Of a DNA stretch of 64,000 nt, positions 25,640-37,207 are shown in pieces. Where the stretch lies: NCBI RefSeq assembly GCF_040802235.1, contig NC_133157.1, positions 87,468,001 through 87,532,000 of the forward strand, given 5' to 3'. A program made the translations under genes and the position numbers. The stretch is from Manis javanica. Its lineage: Eukaryota > Chordata > Mammalia > Pholidota > Manidae. The notes beneath the pieces were generated by a model. It was not told where the DNA came from. It searched no databases and was given only the letters and a program-made list of their open reading frames with translations. Each line of letters begins with the position of its first letter. Position 1 is the first letter of the stretch.

Positions 25640-26489
25640 GCAGTCCCTATAAGATGCCCTGTAGAGATGGTTTGTGGGAAGCAAATTCCCTCAGCTTTTG
25701 CTTGTCTGGGAACTGTTTAATCCCTCCTTCATATTTAAATGATAGTCGTGCTGGATATAGTATCCTTGGTTCAAGGCCCTTCTGTTTCATTGCATTAAAT
25801 ATATCATGCCATTCTCTTCTGGCCTGTAGGGTTTCTGTCGAGAAGTCTGATGATAGCCTGATGGGTTTTCCTTTATAGGTGACCTTTTTCTCTCTAGCTG
25901 CCTTTAAAACTCTTTCCTTGTCCTTGATCTTTGCCATTTTAATTATTATGTGTCTTGGTGTTGTCCTCCTTGGACCCTTTCTGTTGGGGGTTCTGTGTTT
26001 TCCGTGGTCTGTTTGATTATTTCCTCCCCCAGTTTGGGGAAGTTTTCAGCAATTATTTCTTCCAAGATACTTTCCATCCCTTTCCTCTCTCTTCTTCTTC
26101 TGGTACCCCTATAATATGGGTATTGTTCCTTTTGGATTGGTCACACAGTTCTCTTAATATTGTTTCATTCCTGGAGATCCTTTTATCTCTCTCTCTATGT
26201 CAGCTTCTATGTGTTCCTGTTCTCTGGTTTCAATTCCATCAATGGCCTCTTGCATCTTATCCATTCTGCTTATAAATCCTTCCAGAGTTTGTTTCATTTC
26301 TGTGATCTCCTTTCTGGTATCTGTGATCTCCCTCCAGACTTCATCCCATTTCTCCTGCATATTTCTCTGCATCTCTGTCAGCATGTTTCTGATTTTTATT
26401 TTGAATTCTTTGTCAGGAAGACTGGTTAGGTCTGTCTCCTTCTCTGGTGTCTCTGTGATCTTGGTTTGCCTGTAATTTTGTCTTTTCAT
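25640..26489 (-). pseudogene. L1 ORF1 (RNA-binding chaperone), broken
   Basis: ORF1p is the trimeric RNA-binding chaperone of the L1 particle. The N-terminal part (26,489-26,154, 111 codons) is a heptad-like coiled coil (FKIKIRNMLTEMQRN and EMKQTLEGFISRMDKMQEA). The C-terminal domain (25,937-25,647) contains KPIRLSSDFSTETLQARREW and ILYPARLSFKYEG, typical of the RRM/CTD end. The middle (about 26,153-25,938) is frameshifted. It lies immediately upstream of ORF2, as in all mammalian L1. Confidence 0.9.
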
Positions 26490-26847
26490 GGTGATAGGAA
26501 TAGTTTGCAGAGCTGGGACTAGTGACGGCTGGAAGAACGTTCCTTCTTGTTGGTTTGTGGCCTTCCTCTCCTGGGAGAATAGCGACCTCTAGTGGCTTGT
26601 GCTGGGTAGCTGTGCGCAGATAGGGCTTCTGCTTCCTGCCCCACTGCTATGGAGTTTATCTCCGCTGTTGCTGTGGGCGTGGCCTGGCTCGGGCCACTGC
26701 TCCAAAGTGGTGGATTTGCGTTGGAGGGGGAGCAGCCGGGAGGCTATTTATCTCTGTAAGGGGCCTCCGTGCTCCCTGTAGCCCAGGGGATTAGAGTGCC
26801 CAGAGATCCCCGGATTCCCTACCTCTGGACTAAGTGTCCCGCCCTGC

Positions 26848-27209
26848 CCCTTTAAAACTTCCAAAAAGCACCCGCCAAAACAAAACAACGACCACAAACA
26901 AACAAACAAAAACATGGCTGCTCGTTTTTCTTTATTCTCCGGCACCAGCCTCGGGCACCCGCTCACCAGCCTTGCTGCCCTGTTTCCCTAGTATTGAGGT
27001 CCCTATCCCTTTAAGACTTCCAAAAGCACTCGCCAAATCAAAACAACAACAACAACAACAAAAAAGATAAAGAAAAAAAGGTGGCCGCTCACATTTCTTT
27101 TGTTCTCCAGTGCCGGCCTCCAATACCCGCTCGCCGGTCTTGCTGCCCTGTTTCCCTAGTATTGGGGTCCCTGTCCCTTTAAGACTTCCAAAAAGCACTC
27201 GCCACAACA

Positions 27210-27245
<36 letters not shown>

Positions 27246-27340
27246 AGATGGCTGCTCGCTTTTCTTTTGTCCTCCAGCGCCGGCCTCCAGTACCCGCTCA
27301 CCGGTCCTGCTGCCCTGTTTCCCTAGTATCCAGGGCCCTG
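26848..27340 (-). repeat. Three tandem 5' UTR monomers of the L1
   Basis: Units start at about 26,850, 27,009 and 27,178 (spacing 159 and 169 bp). Each carries on the plus strand 'cctttaagacttccaaaa', a (CAA)n run, an 'atggctgctcg'-type block, 'ccgctcaccgg' and 'ctgccctgtttccctag'. They differ mainly in (CAA)n length. Tandem promoter monomers are known from mouse L1. Here each unit has a YY1-like AAGATGGC (or variant) on the strand opposite to L1 transcription. Confidence 0.85.
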
Positions 27341-27671
27341 CGCATGCACTATGTCTGCGCTCTGGTCCGGATGGCTGGGGCTGGGTGTTCAGCAGGCCTG
27401 GGCTCCTTGTCCCTCCCGTTCAGACCTCTCTCCTCCCGCCGGGAGCTGGGGGGAGGGGCGCTCGGGACCCACTGGGCCGGGGTTTGTATCTTATCCCCTT
27501 TGCGAGGCGCTGAGTTCTCGCAGGTGTTGATGTGGTCTGGATGTTGTCCTGTGTCCTCTGGTCTTTATTCTAGGAAGAGTTGTCTTCGTTATATTTTCAT
27601 AGATATATGTGGTTTTGGGAGGAGATTTCTGCTGCTCTATTCATGCCACCATCCTGGCTCTGCCCCGCCCT

Positions 27672-27683
27672 GCCCCTATTATT
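27672..27683. repeat. Target site duplication GCCCCTATTATT, right
   Basis: It is identical to 19,420-19,431 and lies directly after the 5' end of the minus-strand L1. Confidence 0.75.
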
Positions 27684-28600
27684 CTTAAGAGCCATGTTTT
27701 TCATTCAATGTATCCAACCTAGTGAGTTTATTACTCAGTATATGTCTTCACCTTCCAGTAGGGTATAAGCACTGTGAATGTGGGGAGAGAACTTTACTTA
27801 ATATTGTCCCATCACTTTAATCCTCAGAACAATACCTCACTCATGATGTGTCCTTCTGTAAATATTTCGTGTGTCGAATTTCTTCTGAGAGATATAGTGG
27901 CCTTTCTAAAGGGTTTAACCACTTCTGAACAGCTCAGAGCTTTACCTGTCCATTACCTGTATCAAAGTGATGTTAAGAATGGAACCACAGTAAGTTTGAG
28001 ATAGAGAAGATCTTGCATATATCATTGAATTCTTTGCCTTCATGTTACAGGTGAAGAGCAAAGCTCAACAAGAAATGAGCCACTCAGTGTCATGTGGCTG
28101 GAAAATGATAAAGTAGGATTTGGATTCAGGGTGCCTCACTATCTTTCCAGTGGTCTTTTCTCAGCAAGGGCTCACAAAACATTTAGAATTTTGCACAGAA
28201 AATACTAGCTATTTATCAAGTGCATCTAAAAGAGAAAAATGTGAAAAACATACTGAAAATTAGTAAGACTAATGAGGGAAAGATTGTATTGTGAAAAGTG
28301 TTTCACTGATAAAATTTAAAGGTTACTGTGGCCATGAGTATTTACTTGTTCAGTTGTCTGGCTTGAGTTAAGTTTAATAGTATTATAAATAGAGTGGCAG
28401 TTTTTAGAGGCTGAGCCAATCCCCATTTTGGTTAACGGCAGCTGCAGGGTGTGAGGCTTTCTTTATAAACACTGTTCTTCCCCAGCAGAATGTTAATAAG
28501 GCCCAACGTCAAGTTATTCTTCAGGGAATGTGCTTTTGGAGTTGAGTCTAAAAACTCAGAGTGAAATCCAAGCACACCTAGATTTCCCCCCTCGTTACTC
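27684..28600. other. Intergenic, nothing recognised
   Basis: This is AT-rich, unique-looking sequence with only short open frames without domains. Confidence 0.5.
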
Positions 28601-29854
28601 TTTTACAATTTCATACGTTTGTATTTTACTTTAAGATTTTGGTCCATTTTGAGTTAATTTTCTGTGAAAGATATGCCCCTGTCTGCGAGCTTCTGTTGCA
28701 GCTGCTTGTGGACATCGTCTGAGCACCCTTTATGAGCGAAGCCATCCCTCTTCTATGGGATTTCTTTTACTCCTCTTCAAAGATTAGTTGACTGTATTTG
28801 TAGAGGTCGGTATTTGGGTTCTCTGTTCTGTTTTATTGATCCAGGTGTTTATTCTTTTGCTAAACACTACACTTAAAAATATTTATTGAGATATGATTGA
28901 TAAACAAAAGGCTGTACATATTTAATGAATACAACTTCTTGAGTTTGGAAATAAGTACACACTCATTAGACCATTACCATAGTCAAGACCATAAACTTAT
29001 CCATCACATCCCAAAGTTTCCTTCCACCCCATTTATTTTTAATTTAAAATATGTGATTACCTTACAGTGTATCTTGAAGTCAGGCAGTGTCAGTTTTCTG
29101 ACTTTGTTCTTTGCCTTCAATAATGTGTTGGCTATTCTGGGTCTTCTGCTTTTCCATGTAAACCCCAGAATCAGTTTGTTGACATCTACAAAGTAGCTTG
29201 CAGGGGTTCTGATAGGGATTACACAGACTATACACCACGGGAGGAATTGACATCTTAATAATATTGAGCCTTCCTAACCATGAACATGGAATATCTCTCT
29301 ATTTAGATATTCCTTTCTTTCATCAGAGTTCTTGAGTTTTCCACATACAGACCTTACACATATTTTGTTGGATTCATACTTAAGCACTTTTTCATTGTTG
29401 TTTGGTGTTATTGTAAGTGATATTGTGTTTTTAATTTCAAATTCCAATTGTGCATTGTGGTGTACATGAATGCAATTGATTTTTGTATTTTAACCATACA
29501 TCTTATAACCTTATTGTAGTTTCCAGATGTTTTTTGTCTGGAATAGTTGCTTATTAGTTCCAGAAGATTTTTGTCAATTCTTTAGAGTTTTCTGCATAGA
29601 TAATCATGTCATCTACAAACAAAGTTTTGTTTCTTCCACTCTAGAAGTGTGCTGTTTAATCTCCAGCTATTGGGGGATTCCAGCCACTTTTCTGTTACTG
29701 ATTTCTAGTTTAATTCCACTGTGGTCTGAGAACATTGTATGATTTCCATTATTTAAATTTTTGAGGTGTGTTTTATGTCCATGAAAGGTCTATCTTGGTG
29801 ACTATTCCATGTAAGCCTGAAAAGAGCATATATTCTGCTCTTATTGGGTGGGTT
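28601..29854 (-). mobile_element. Old L1 remnant, left part
   Basis: The minus strand carries diverged L1 ORF2-like sequence (plus-strand landmarks 'ggtccattttgagttaattt' at ~28,643 and 'aaccccagaatcagtttgtt' at ~29,161). An L1-like 3' UTR block lies around 28,870-29,030. It is interrupted at 29,855 by a solo LTR and continues after it. Confidence 0.7.
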
Positions 29855-30638
29855 TGAGACAGGGACCCTGGGTGTAGTCAGAGTAGGGTGAGGGCCTCCG
29901 GAAAAAGCAAGGCAGGATATTACAGTCAGAGCAGTGTAACTACATGCAAGGAAAACCCCTACTAAAACCCTGTGTTAAACATGCAGCTCTAGAGTCATTC
30001 TTCAGTGAGATCAGTTAAGATACCCCAGATAAAGGAGAGTAGCACATGTTGATTTTATGCTAATCATTTATAATCATGTGTAAGATTCACTTTAACATGC
30101 TAAAAGGCCCAGGCCTATGTGCTGTCTTTCCTCCTTCAGATCTGATGGAGTGATTTTGCAAACCAGGCAAATTAATTTAGCATGCAAGCCCAGCCATAAC
30201 ACAGTAAAAGGCAAGAAGGATTCCACCTTAACGATAAGATTGCACTTACTGACTCTTTAGCAAACATGCCTCAGCCCACCTTGGGGACTGAGCAGGTGGC
30301 CCTGTTTCATTGCCACCAGGACCAAGGTATGGGTATCTCTATCTCGGGGAGAAATCAACAGAGTAGGAGGTTACTTGTATCAAGTTCATTGTAAATATCA
30401 TAGGACCAATTAATAAGTCCACACCCCTAAGCTTTTCTTCAAGTTCTCAAAAAATCCTCATCTGCCTATAAAACCCCCTAGACAACACACCACCCCGGAG
30501 TCTCTTGTCCCCTCCTGGCATGAGCCGGAAGTTCTGTCCTTTCACTGTATCTCTAAATAAAAGCCTGTACCTTGCTCTCCTGCCTTGAGTGTTTGCGAAG
30601 CTCATTGTTCAGCTTCGTGAACAAGAACTCCGGCATCA
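29855..30638 (+). mobile_element. Solo LTR, class I ERV-like (family X, copy 2)
   Basis: This 784-bp unit has TGAGACAGGG...CCGGCATCA ends, the same as the LTR at 4,993-5,742. It has CCTATAAAAC (TATA, ~30,466) and CTCTAAATAAAAG (polyadenylation signal, ~30,551). Sequence just after it ('gtgctgttcaggtc') looks like the continuing old L1, so the LTR landed inside that L1. I do not see a clean duplication at its ends. Confidence 0.83.
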
Positions 30639-30690
30639 GAGTGTTGCATAACTATCAGCTGCACCAAGTTGACTGGTAGTGCTGTTCAGG
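30639..30690 (-). mobile_element. Old L1 remnant, right part
   Basis: The 'ttgactggtagtgctgttca' landmark is a common L1 ORF2 antisense stretch. It fits as the continuation of the remnant that ends at 29,854. Confidence 0.5.
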
Positions 30691-31875
30691 TCGCTAGAGC
30701 CTGGTGGGGGTTCCTGGAGGTAAAAGCGCAAAGTGGCAGTTGGTGGGGGGTCTCCTCAATACTGCAGCCATCATTCTCATTCTCCAAGTCCACACTCCGC
30801 CAATACCAATTTATCAAAATCCCCATTGTAATATTCCTACATTTTTGACTCTGGTCCCCGCTTCTGGTAAGCTGATACTAGCTGTGATTTTGCTTTTCTC
30901 TCCAGAGTCTGTGGTGGCAATTTGCCCTGTAACCTTATTTCTTGGATGAGTCCAAGAAAAGCAATTGATTTCCAGTTTGTTCAGCCTTTTTCTTACTGTA
31001 AGGACAGGAGTGACAACTTCTGAGCTATTTCTGTGTTTGACCTGAAACTGGGAAGTCTCTCATTTTAGAAAAAGGGCTGAATTTCTGGCAATTAACTCTA
31101 ATGCCTTTTAAAAACCTAATGTGCCATTTTGTTTAGTTACAGGGAGTTAGGAAGTGTTCCATTGTCATTAAATCCAACAAACTAGATAAATAACTAGTTT
31201 GGACTGATATAATTTAATTATATTCTAGGAGCTCCCAGATTGACTAAAGGCACAGACCCACCTGAGAGATGCGACTCAATCTGCACAGATATTATGCTGT
31301 TTCAAGCAATCGGACTCTTGAAGCTGGCAAAACAGCACTCCCACGTCTCCCCCGGCATTGCTCAGCATCTCTGTGGTTAGCTGTACAACGTGTGCTATTT
31401 GGCAGACCCCGCACAACAATTTCTGTGACTGCTGCCTCCAGAGAGAGGCAGAGAGAGGCACAGAGGGCTGCTCTCCTTCATCCATAGGGCTGCCAGTCCC
31501 CCTAACAGGCTGGATAGAAACTAGCTCTGCTCTGTCTCTTGACCTAACATTAACTACTTGTAGTAGAGACAGAGGGTTTAAAAAAAATTTTTTTTGTTAT
31601 TGTTTTATTGTTCTTTTCTAGTTTTGAAAATACTGTTCTCAATATCAAGCCCTTGTCAAGCTCATTTTGACTAGCTGTCATTTTGACATGAAACTTGAAA
31701 ACTGTCAACCATTTTGTGATTAATGTTGTTCAATCTCTCCATGTTAGCAAAATAGTACAGAGTTACTCTTTTTGTTAGATTATGAAGGTGTGAAAATACA
31801 GAAATAAGAAGTTTGAGCTCTGCCTCAAAATTTGTACAGAGAAGACCAGGTCAAGAACATGTTCTTAACAAGTAG
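30691..31875. other. Intergenic, nothing recognised
   Basis: No gene or clear repeat is seen. Short frames such as 31,269-31,487 and its antisense shadow have no domain. Confidence 0.45.
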
Positions 31876-32044
31876 GGACTCTGTGGCATCTTACTACACT
31901 GATGGACGGTGACTGCAATGGGGTACAGAGTAGAGACTCAGTAATAAGGGTGAAAGTAGTAACCACATTGTTTTGCTTGTGGAACTCATAAGAGTGTATA
32001 TCAATGATACCCTACTAGAAAAATAAATAAAGAGAAAAAAAAAA
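31876..32044 (+). mobile_element. L1 3' UTR tail (copy B subtype)
   Basis: It contains 'tcttactacactgatggacg', then 'gtgtatatcaatgatacc' and an AATAAATAAAG plus A-run, like copy B near 1.6-1.8 kb. It is heavily 5'-truncated. Confidence 0.8.
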
Positions 32045-33019
32045 GAACACATTTGTAAACAGAGTGATCATTTCCTTCAAGGACCGGTGATCACATAAAC
32101 ATTTTGCTAGGTGCATAAAAATAAAACGGAAGATGTAAGTGCAAGAGAAAATCAATTTGAAGGCACTAATATCTGCTTCGAGTAATTTAAGAAAAGATGC
32201 AATTAGGATAACACAAAGCTTATTGGAGAACTTGCTTAATAGTTAAAGATGCTGCAGGTAATGATCTTACTTAATAGGACATGATCTATGTACCTGAGCC
32301 ATTAAAGATGATCCACTTGGGGCTGTGTCAACTGAGATTTAGTTGTAGACAGAAGGGTCTATTCTCAGAAGTTTAATCAGAAAGGGATTTATCAGAGGAA
32401 GTCAAATGGTTACAGATTATTGGGCCTCAGAAAAGGCCATCTGAATTTCTCAGGAATGACTTCCAGAGTCCCACAGCAGAACTGGGCGCCAAGGTAGCTG
32501 CTGCCCTGGCCATAATCAAGAAATACAAGTAAACTACCAGCCTCCCAGCACAGCACTGTCACAGTGACTCAGACCCAGGCCCCAAACCACAACTAACCAT
32601 TCCTAACGTTGTTTCGAATTCAAGTCTTCTGGGAATGCACCTGATGGGTGAAACCTACACAGTCTGAAACTCGAGCCACAAGGAAACCCAAAGAATGTGT
32701 TTTAGCTTTCCAGAGGCAGGGAGAAGGACCCCACAGGAACCACCCACAGTATCAGCAGCACGGGATATGGGCATAGGAGATCTCATTGGTTCTGAAAGTC
32801 AGGGTCTTATTTTCTTAAGTGAATTTTAATCTATACATACTTAGTAGTATTTTAATAATTTTTCAAATTCCCTATTTTCTGAAAGACCTTTATATTGCCG
32901 GCTATTTCTTTGCCAATCACATTTTTTGCCTCAAGAATGAGTTCTCTTTCTTGAGGCATCCTGGCGACATCGTGGTTCCAGTCTGTGAGGATATGTTCTT
33001 CTGTTTCCTTTTTTAAAAA
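32045..33019. other. Intergenic, nothing recognised
   Basis: Unique-looking sequence; no supported gene. Confidence 0.45.
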
Positions 33020-33265
33020 TATTTCTTTTTATTTTGAGTTGAAGTATAGTTGACATATGCTATAATATTAGTTTCAGGAGTATAGCATAGGTATTAAAAA
33101 ATTATACACATTACAAAATGCTCACATAATAAAATTAGTTATCTGTCACCATACAAAGTTATTACAATATTACTGACTATATTCCCTGTGCTGTACTTTT
33201 CATCCCCATGATGTATTTTTTTATAATGGCAAGTTTGTACCTCTTGCACTATTGGTAGGAATGTA
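33020..33265. mobile_element. Old L1 remnant
   Basis: 'gaagtatagttgacatatgc', 'ttagtttcaggagtatagc' and 'caaagttattacaatatta' are landmarks of old mammalian L1 sequence. The strand was not determined. Confidence 0.6.
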
Positions 33266-33281
33266 AGCAGGTTCTTCTGTG

Positions 33282-33370
33282 TAGGGATCGGCAAACTATG
33301 GCCAGTTGGTTAAATCTAGTCAGCTGCATGCATTTGAAAATAAAGGGTTTTTTGGGGAACACAACAATAC
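33282..33370 (+). mobile_element. Old hAT-type DNA transposon remnant
   Basis: 'gatcggcaaactatggcc' followed by 'aaataaagggttttttggg' and 'aacacaac' follows a common mammalian Charlie/MER-type pattern. Confidence 0.5.
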
Positions 33371-34375
33371 ACGTTTACAGTCACTGTCTTGGCCCGAGAT
33401 TCTTCATTAGTAAAATAAGAGGTCAGAATTCACGATCTTTCAGACATTTGCCAGCTTGAAAATTTCTAGTTAGAATTTTGCTGCGTCACCGTGTGTAGGG
33501 AGATGGGGTGTTGGGAGAGGGGCAAAAACAGGAAACCTGAGAGTCATTGGAAATGGCCATGCTGGGTTCCCAGGTGACCAGAGGCCTGGCATCTGCTACA
33601 GGACCCCATGTGGCCCACATATGCATGGTCTAGGAGTGTGGGCGACATAACGCCCATGGAGTAAAATTCTGGCCCATGGTAGGGGTACCGCTGGGCAAAC
33701 TCTTTTCTTCTATACTGAGTTATCCCAGGACATGGCTTATTGGCTTCTGAGGACAAGGCCCGTCATGGTCAAGCAGTTAACTGGTTGAATTAGGGGTGGT
33801 TAGCTCAGTGTCCCCTCCACCTTAATGAGGGCCTCCTTCCCTCCCACCTCACTCCCTTGGCTCCTGACTCCTGCAGCCTGCGACTGGACATTGTTATGAC
33901 ATGATAGAGCAAAGCCTAAGCCTTCAGCTCTGCTTTTTGATGAACCCAGGCTAAGAAAACGCTGGATCACATTTATTTTTATTGGTCTCACTGGATATAA
34001 TGAGGGACCTGTTTCAGAAGCATTTGGAAAATGCTGCTTCCTCTTCAGCATGTCCTGCATACCAGTGGAGTTATTAGCTCAGATTGTTTTGACTACATGT
34101 TCATCTTTTCTTAATACAAAACCTGTGGGCATCTAGAAGAATAGCTCCAAATGCATTCTCATGTTTCTCCCCTCTCGTTTCACATTACATTAATACGGGT
34201 CAGGTATAAACTCTGACAGACTCTAAATAAAAGGGAAAAAACATAGCCACTGAGACTATCTGCTGGTAAGCAAGAAGGGTAAACCTAGGGCTAGCCAAAA
34301 GGCTTTCAGTTATTTTTTTTCATAGCTCAATTTTTACAAAGCAACTCAGGTTATATTCTCTTTAAATTCCCTTTG
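33371..34375. other. Intergenic, nothing recognised
   Basis: No gene is supported; the open frames are short and lack domains. Confidence 0.45.
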
Positions 34376-34703
34376 CAAACTGAAGGAACAAAACAGCAGC
34401 AGACTCACAGACTCCAAGAAGGGACTAGTGGTTACCAAAGGGGAGTCGGGGAGAGGGTGGGTGGGGAGGAAGGGAGAAGGGGATTCACATGGTGTGGGGG
34501 GGAGGATCACAGGGAAGCACAGAAAAGACAAGTAGTGACTCTGTGGCATCTTACTACACTGATGGACAATGACTTCAGTGGGGTATGGGGGGGACTTGAT
34601 AATATGGGTGAAGGTAGTAACCACAATGTTTTTCATGTGAAACTTTCATAAGAGTGTATATCAGTGATACCTTAATTAAAAAAAAAGAAAGCAAAAAAAA
34701 AAA
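34376..34703 (+). mobile_element. L1 3' UTR tail (copy B subtype)
   Basis: It starts at 'ctgaaggaacaaaacagcag', runs through the G-rich block and 'tcttactacactgatggac', and ends at 'cagtgatacc' with a long A-rich tail (34,672-34,703). It has the same subtype layout as copy B. Confidence 0.88.
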
Positions 34704-35164
34704 TCCCTTTGCAGCTGTGGCTGTTAAAGGCTGGGGGTGCAGAGTAGAGTGGTAGAGTGGTGGTGGAAGTAACGTAAAATGAAAGGTGGCACACATTTTT
34801 CCTCATTATGGGGAAAATTGTATAAGACTTCGCATCAAGCCAATTAGACTAGCGATGTAGTATTTCTCACTCTTTTGGCCGGTCATTATTATTTTCATGT
34901 CGTTCAGGTGAAAGAGAATTACTGGATCGTTTAAAGGTAAAAAATAATCCAAAATTCCAGATGAGAACCCCCGGGCCGGTGTGGTGAAGGAGGCAGAACC
35001 AGAGCCCTCGGAGGGCCGGGGTCTGAGAGTTGCGTTTGGCGGAGATTAAAGGCAACAGGAACACTGACAGGAGCGAATAACCTAGGAAAGCCCGTGATGA
35101 CATGTTTACAGGCCATTCAGATAAACATCTTGTGGGGGTGGGGTTGTGGCTCATACTACTTTTT
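34704..35164. other. Intergenic, nothing recognised
   Basis: Unique-looking sequence; no supported gene. Confidence 0.45.
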
Positions 35165-35375
35165 TGTTCCTATTCATTCATTCAACAAACACTTTTCAAG
35201 TGTCTACCACGAGACATACGCTGTTTTAAGTTTTGGTGACACAGCAGGAACGGTTTGAACCAATTCCCTGTCCTCATGGAGCTGATATTCTACATGGGGA
35301 GATAGCTAATAAAGACAAATTAGGACAATTAACACAGCCAGTTAATTAGTACTGTAATGTAGTGACATTACACTA
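35165..35375 (+). mobile_element. L2-like LINE remnant
   Basis: 'ttcattcaacaaacactttt' followed by 'gtgtctaccacgagacatac' and 'ctgtcctcatggagctgat' matches the order of the L2 3' end. Confidence 0.6.
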
Positions 35376-36900
35376 GTTGTGTACTGTCAGACAGTGATAA
35401 GTTCTCTGCAGAAAATCTCCCAGGCCCCTTTGCCATGTGTAGGCTCTGTCCCAATGCTGCATGCTTAGGTAATTACACATACTCTTTGGATGTGTTTTGT
35501 TTTGTTCAACTTTTGTTTGTGAGTGCATATTACTGAGTATGACAGTAACCCATTCTTTTTCATTGTTGCATGATATTCCATTCAACTTTTGATGGCTATT
35601 TGGATTATTTGCAGCTTTTGGCTCTCAGTGAATAAAACTGCCAAGAAGATTTTTAAACTGAGTTTACTGTCAAAATGGTGACATCTACAAAATAAAGTAA
35701 AAGAGGTTTTCATATTGCAATTAACCAATAATTCATGATTATTGTAAAGGTCTGTTTTACTCGACTTCTATCACTTTCTCTTAAGCTGGAAGAACTACAT
35801 ACATTTCTCTTACATAGAAACAAATATTCTTCCAAATATTCTTGCTCAGCCTATAGCAGCTTGCCTATTGGTCACAGTGGGGAACAGTTCAGTGAGATCC
35901 CAATTGCTATTTGTGCTTCATCCATACCTATGAAATGAATAGATGAACAGGTATAAATTAATTCAGCACCAAGGAAGCTGAATGAGGATTATTCCTCTCA
36001 GACTCTGGTGAGAGTGGGAGCATCTGGGACTTTGATGTTCAATTCATGTAACTGTATCAGAAGAGTTCTTCTATACTGAGAATGTGATGTTGGTTCATTG
36101 ACGTTTTCTGGGGAGCATTTTTAAATTTACAGTCAGTGACATGGAGGAGCCATGTGGGAGACTCTGACAAACACTGGGCCAGCCAAGCGTCAACACTGCA
36201 GGTAGCCCAGGTGTGCTGTTAGGCTGCAAGCCTGAGGGGACAGAGATGTTGTATGCCACCCTTCCTCATCCCTATCTTTTTAAATACTCTTTAAAAGATC
36301 TAGAAAACCACTGCAAAGTAAGAAAAATGTCAACACAAACACAGTAAAATAAAAGAAATAGTTTCCGGTTTGGGGGAAGAAATCCAATGACCTCTTGGAC
36401 AGGTCAAGCGAGAGTAAGCAGCCACACCTCCTCCCCTAAATGCCTCACTAGGCAGAGGAAGGCCCTGGGGCTTCTAGGCTTGTAGCTCTCTTCTCTTGCC
36501 TTGACTCCAAGTTTGTGTGGAGTCTGCATGCTAGAAGTGACCTGTCTCCACAACCTGAGGGCCCCACCCCCTTAACTGGCTGCCTCAGGCTCTAGTGTGG
36601 CAAGTGGAGCATTGACCTTCAACCAGTTGCTCCTTGGGGTCAAAGGTGGGGTTGTTCACTAGGGCCCTGTTCTCTACATTCTGCAGCCTCTGGGGAACTG
36701 GGTCAAGTAACACCCATGTAAACAGATATGTTCCTAAGTGGGAGAAGGAAGCTTTGTCTTGCTTCCTGACATGATTGTTAAGGGTGTTGAATTCAGAGAC
36801 TATCCTTTGTGGTGTCTCAAATGTATTTCTCAGCAGCTATAGATAAAATTAATTTAATTTAAGGTCATCTCTTTTTACTGGTGATCTCTTCCTAAGCATG
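35376..36900. other. Intergenic, nothing recognised
   Basis: No gene or clear repeat was found up to the provirus insertion point. Confidence 0.45.
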
Positions 36901-36904
36901 GGTA
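36901..36904. repeat. Target site duplication GGTA, left (gamma-like provirus)
   Basis: GGTA directly precedes the 5' LTR. The same GGTA follows the 3' LTR at 51,747-51,750. Confidence 0.9.
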
Positions 36905-37207
36905 TGTAGGATCTGAAAAATCAAAAGTTAGCATAAGTACAGCCATCTTAAAGGCTTAAATACCACCCCCTAACCTAGAAGGAGGAAAATTATTAGAATC
37001 TTGAAAAATAAGTTAGTCAGCCAGTGTTAAATGTAGTGACCTTTAGTTAGCTGACCTCAAATCAGTTAATCATACACACCAAGCTTATCTTGCTAGAACC
37101 ACCCTAAACATTCCGAAGGTAATCTTATCTAACCAGACCCCAGGATGTGGCCCCAGCTAAAGATTAATGTGTCTATGAAAAAACACTGTATTGTGATTGT
37201 GGAAAAT
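36905..37207 (+). repeat. Gamma-like 5' LTR, U3 part left of the nested insertion
   Basis: It starts TGTAGGATCTG as the 3' LTR does at 51,252 and is collinear with it for 303 bp, up to GGAAAAT. There it is interrupted by the beta-like provirus. The five differences seen here from the 3' LTR are single substitutions. Confidence 0.95.
37202..37207. repeat. Target site duplication GAAAAT, left (beta-like provirus)
   Basis: It is identical to 43,531-43,536. The uninterrupted 3' LTR of the host provirus has GAAAAT once at the equivalent point (~51,549). Confidence 0.93.

Larger units (their letters stand above)
19432..27671 (-). mobile_element. Full-length LINE-1 insertion (~8.2 kb) with extended 3' end
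   Basis: Reading on the minus strand, the element starts at 27,671 with a GGGCGGGGCAGAGCCAGGAT-type L1 5' end. It then has a 5' UTR of about 1.2 kb (27,671-26,490) with three tandem monomers, ORF1 (26,489 to ~25,640), ORF2 (~25,430 to 21,614), a G-rich 3' UTR (to ~21,282), an A/G-rich tract (21,256-21,281), about 1.8 kb of further sequence, and a final poly(A) (T-run 19,436-19,448) preceded by AATAAA. The whole 8.2-kb unit is bracketed by a 12-bp duplication, so it integrated as one transcript. Both ORFs carry frame breaks. The closest relatives in the window are L1 copies A, C and D. Confidence 0.9.

Noticed and set aside
29851-30642. Target duplication around the second solo LTR
   Set aside because: The flanking tetramers GGTT and GAGT do not match, so none is claimed.
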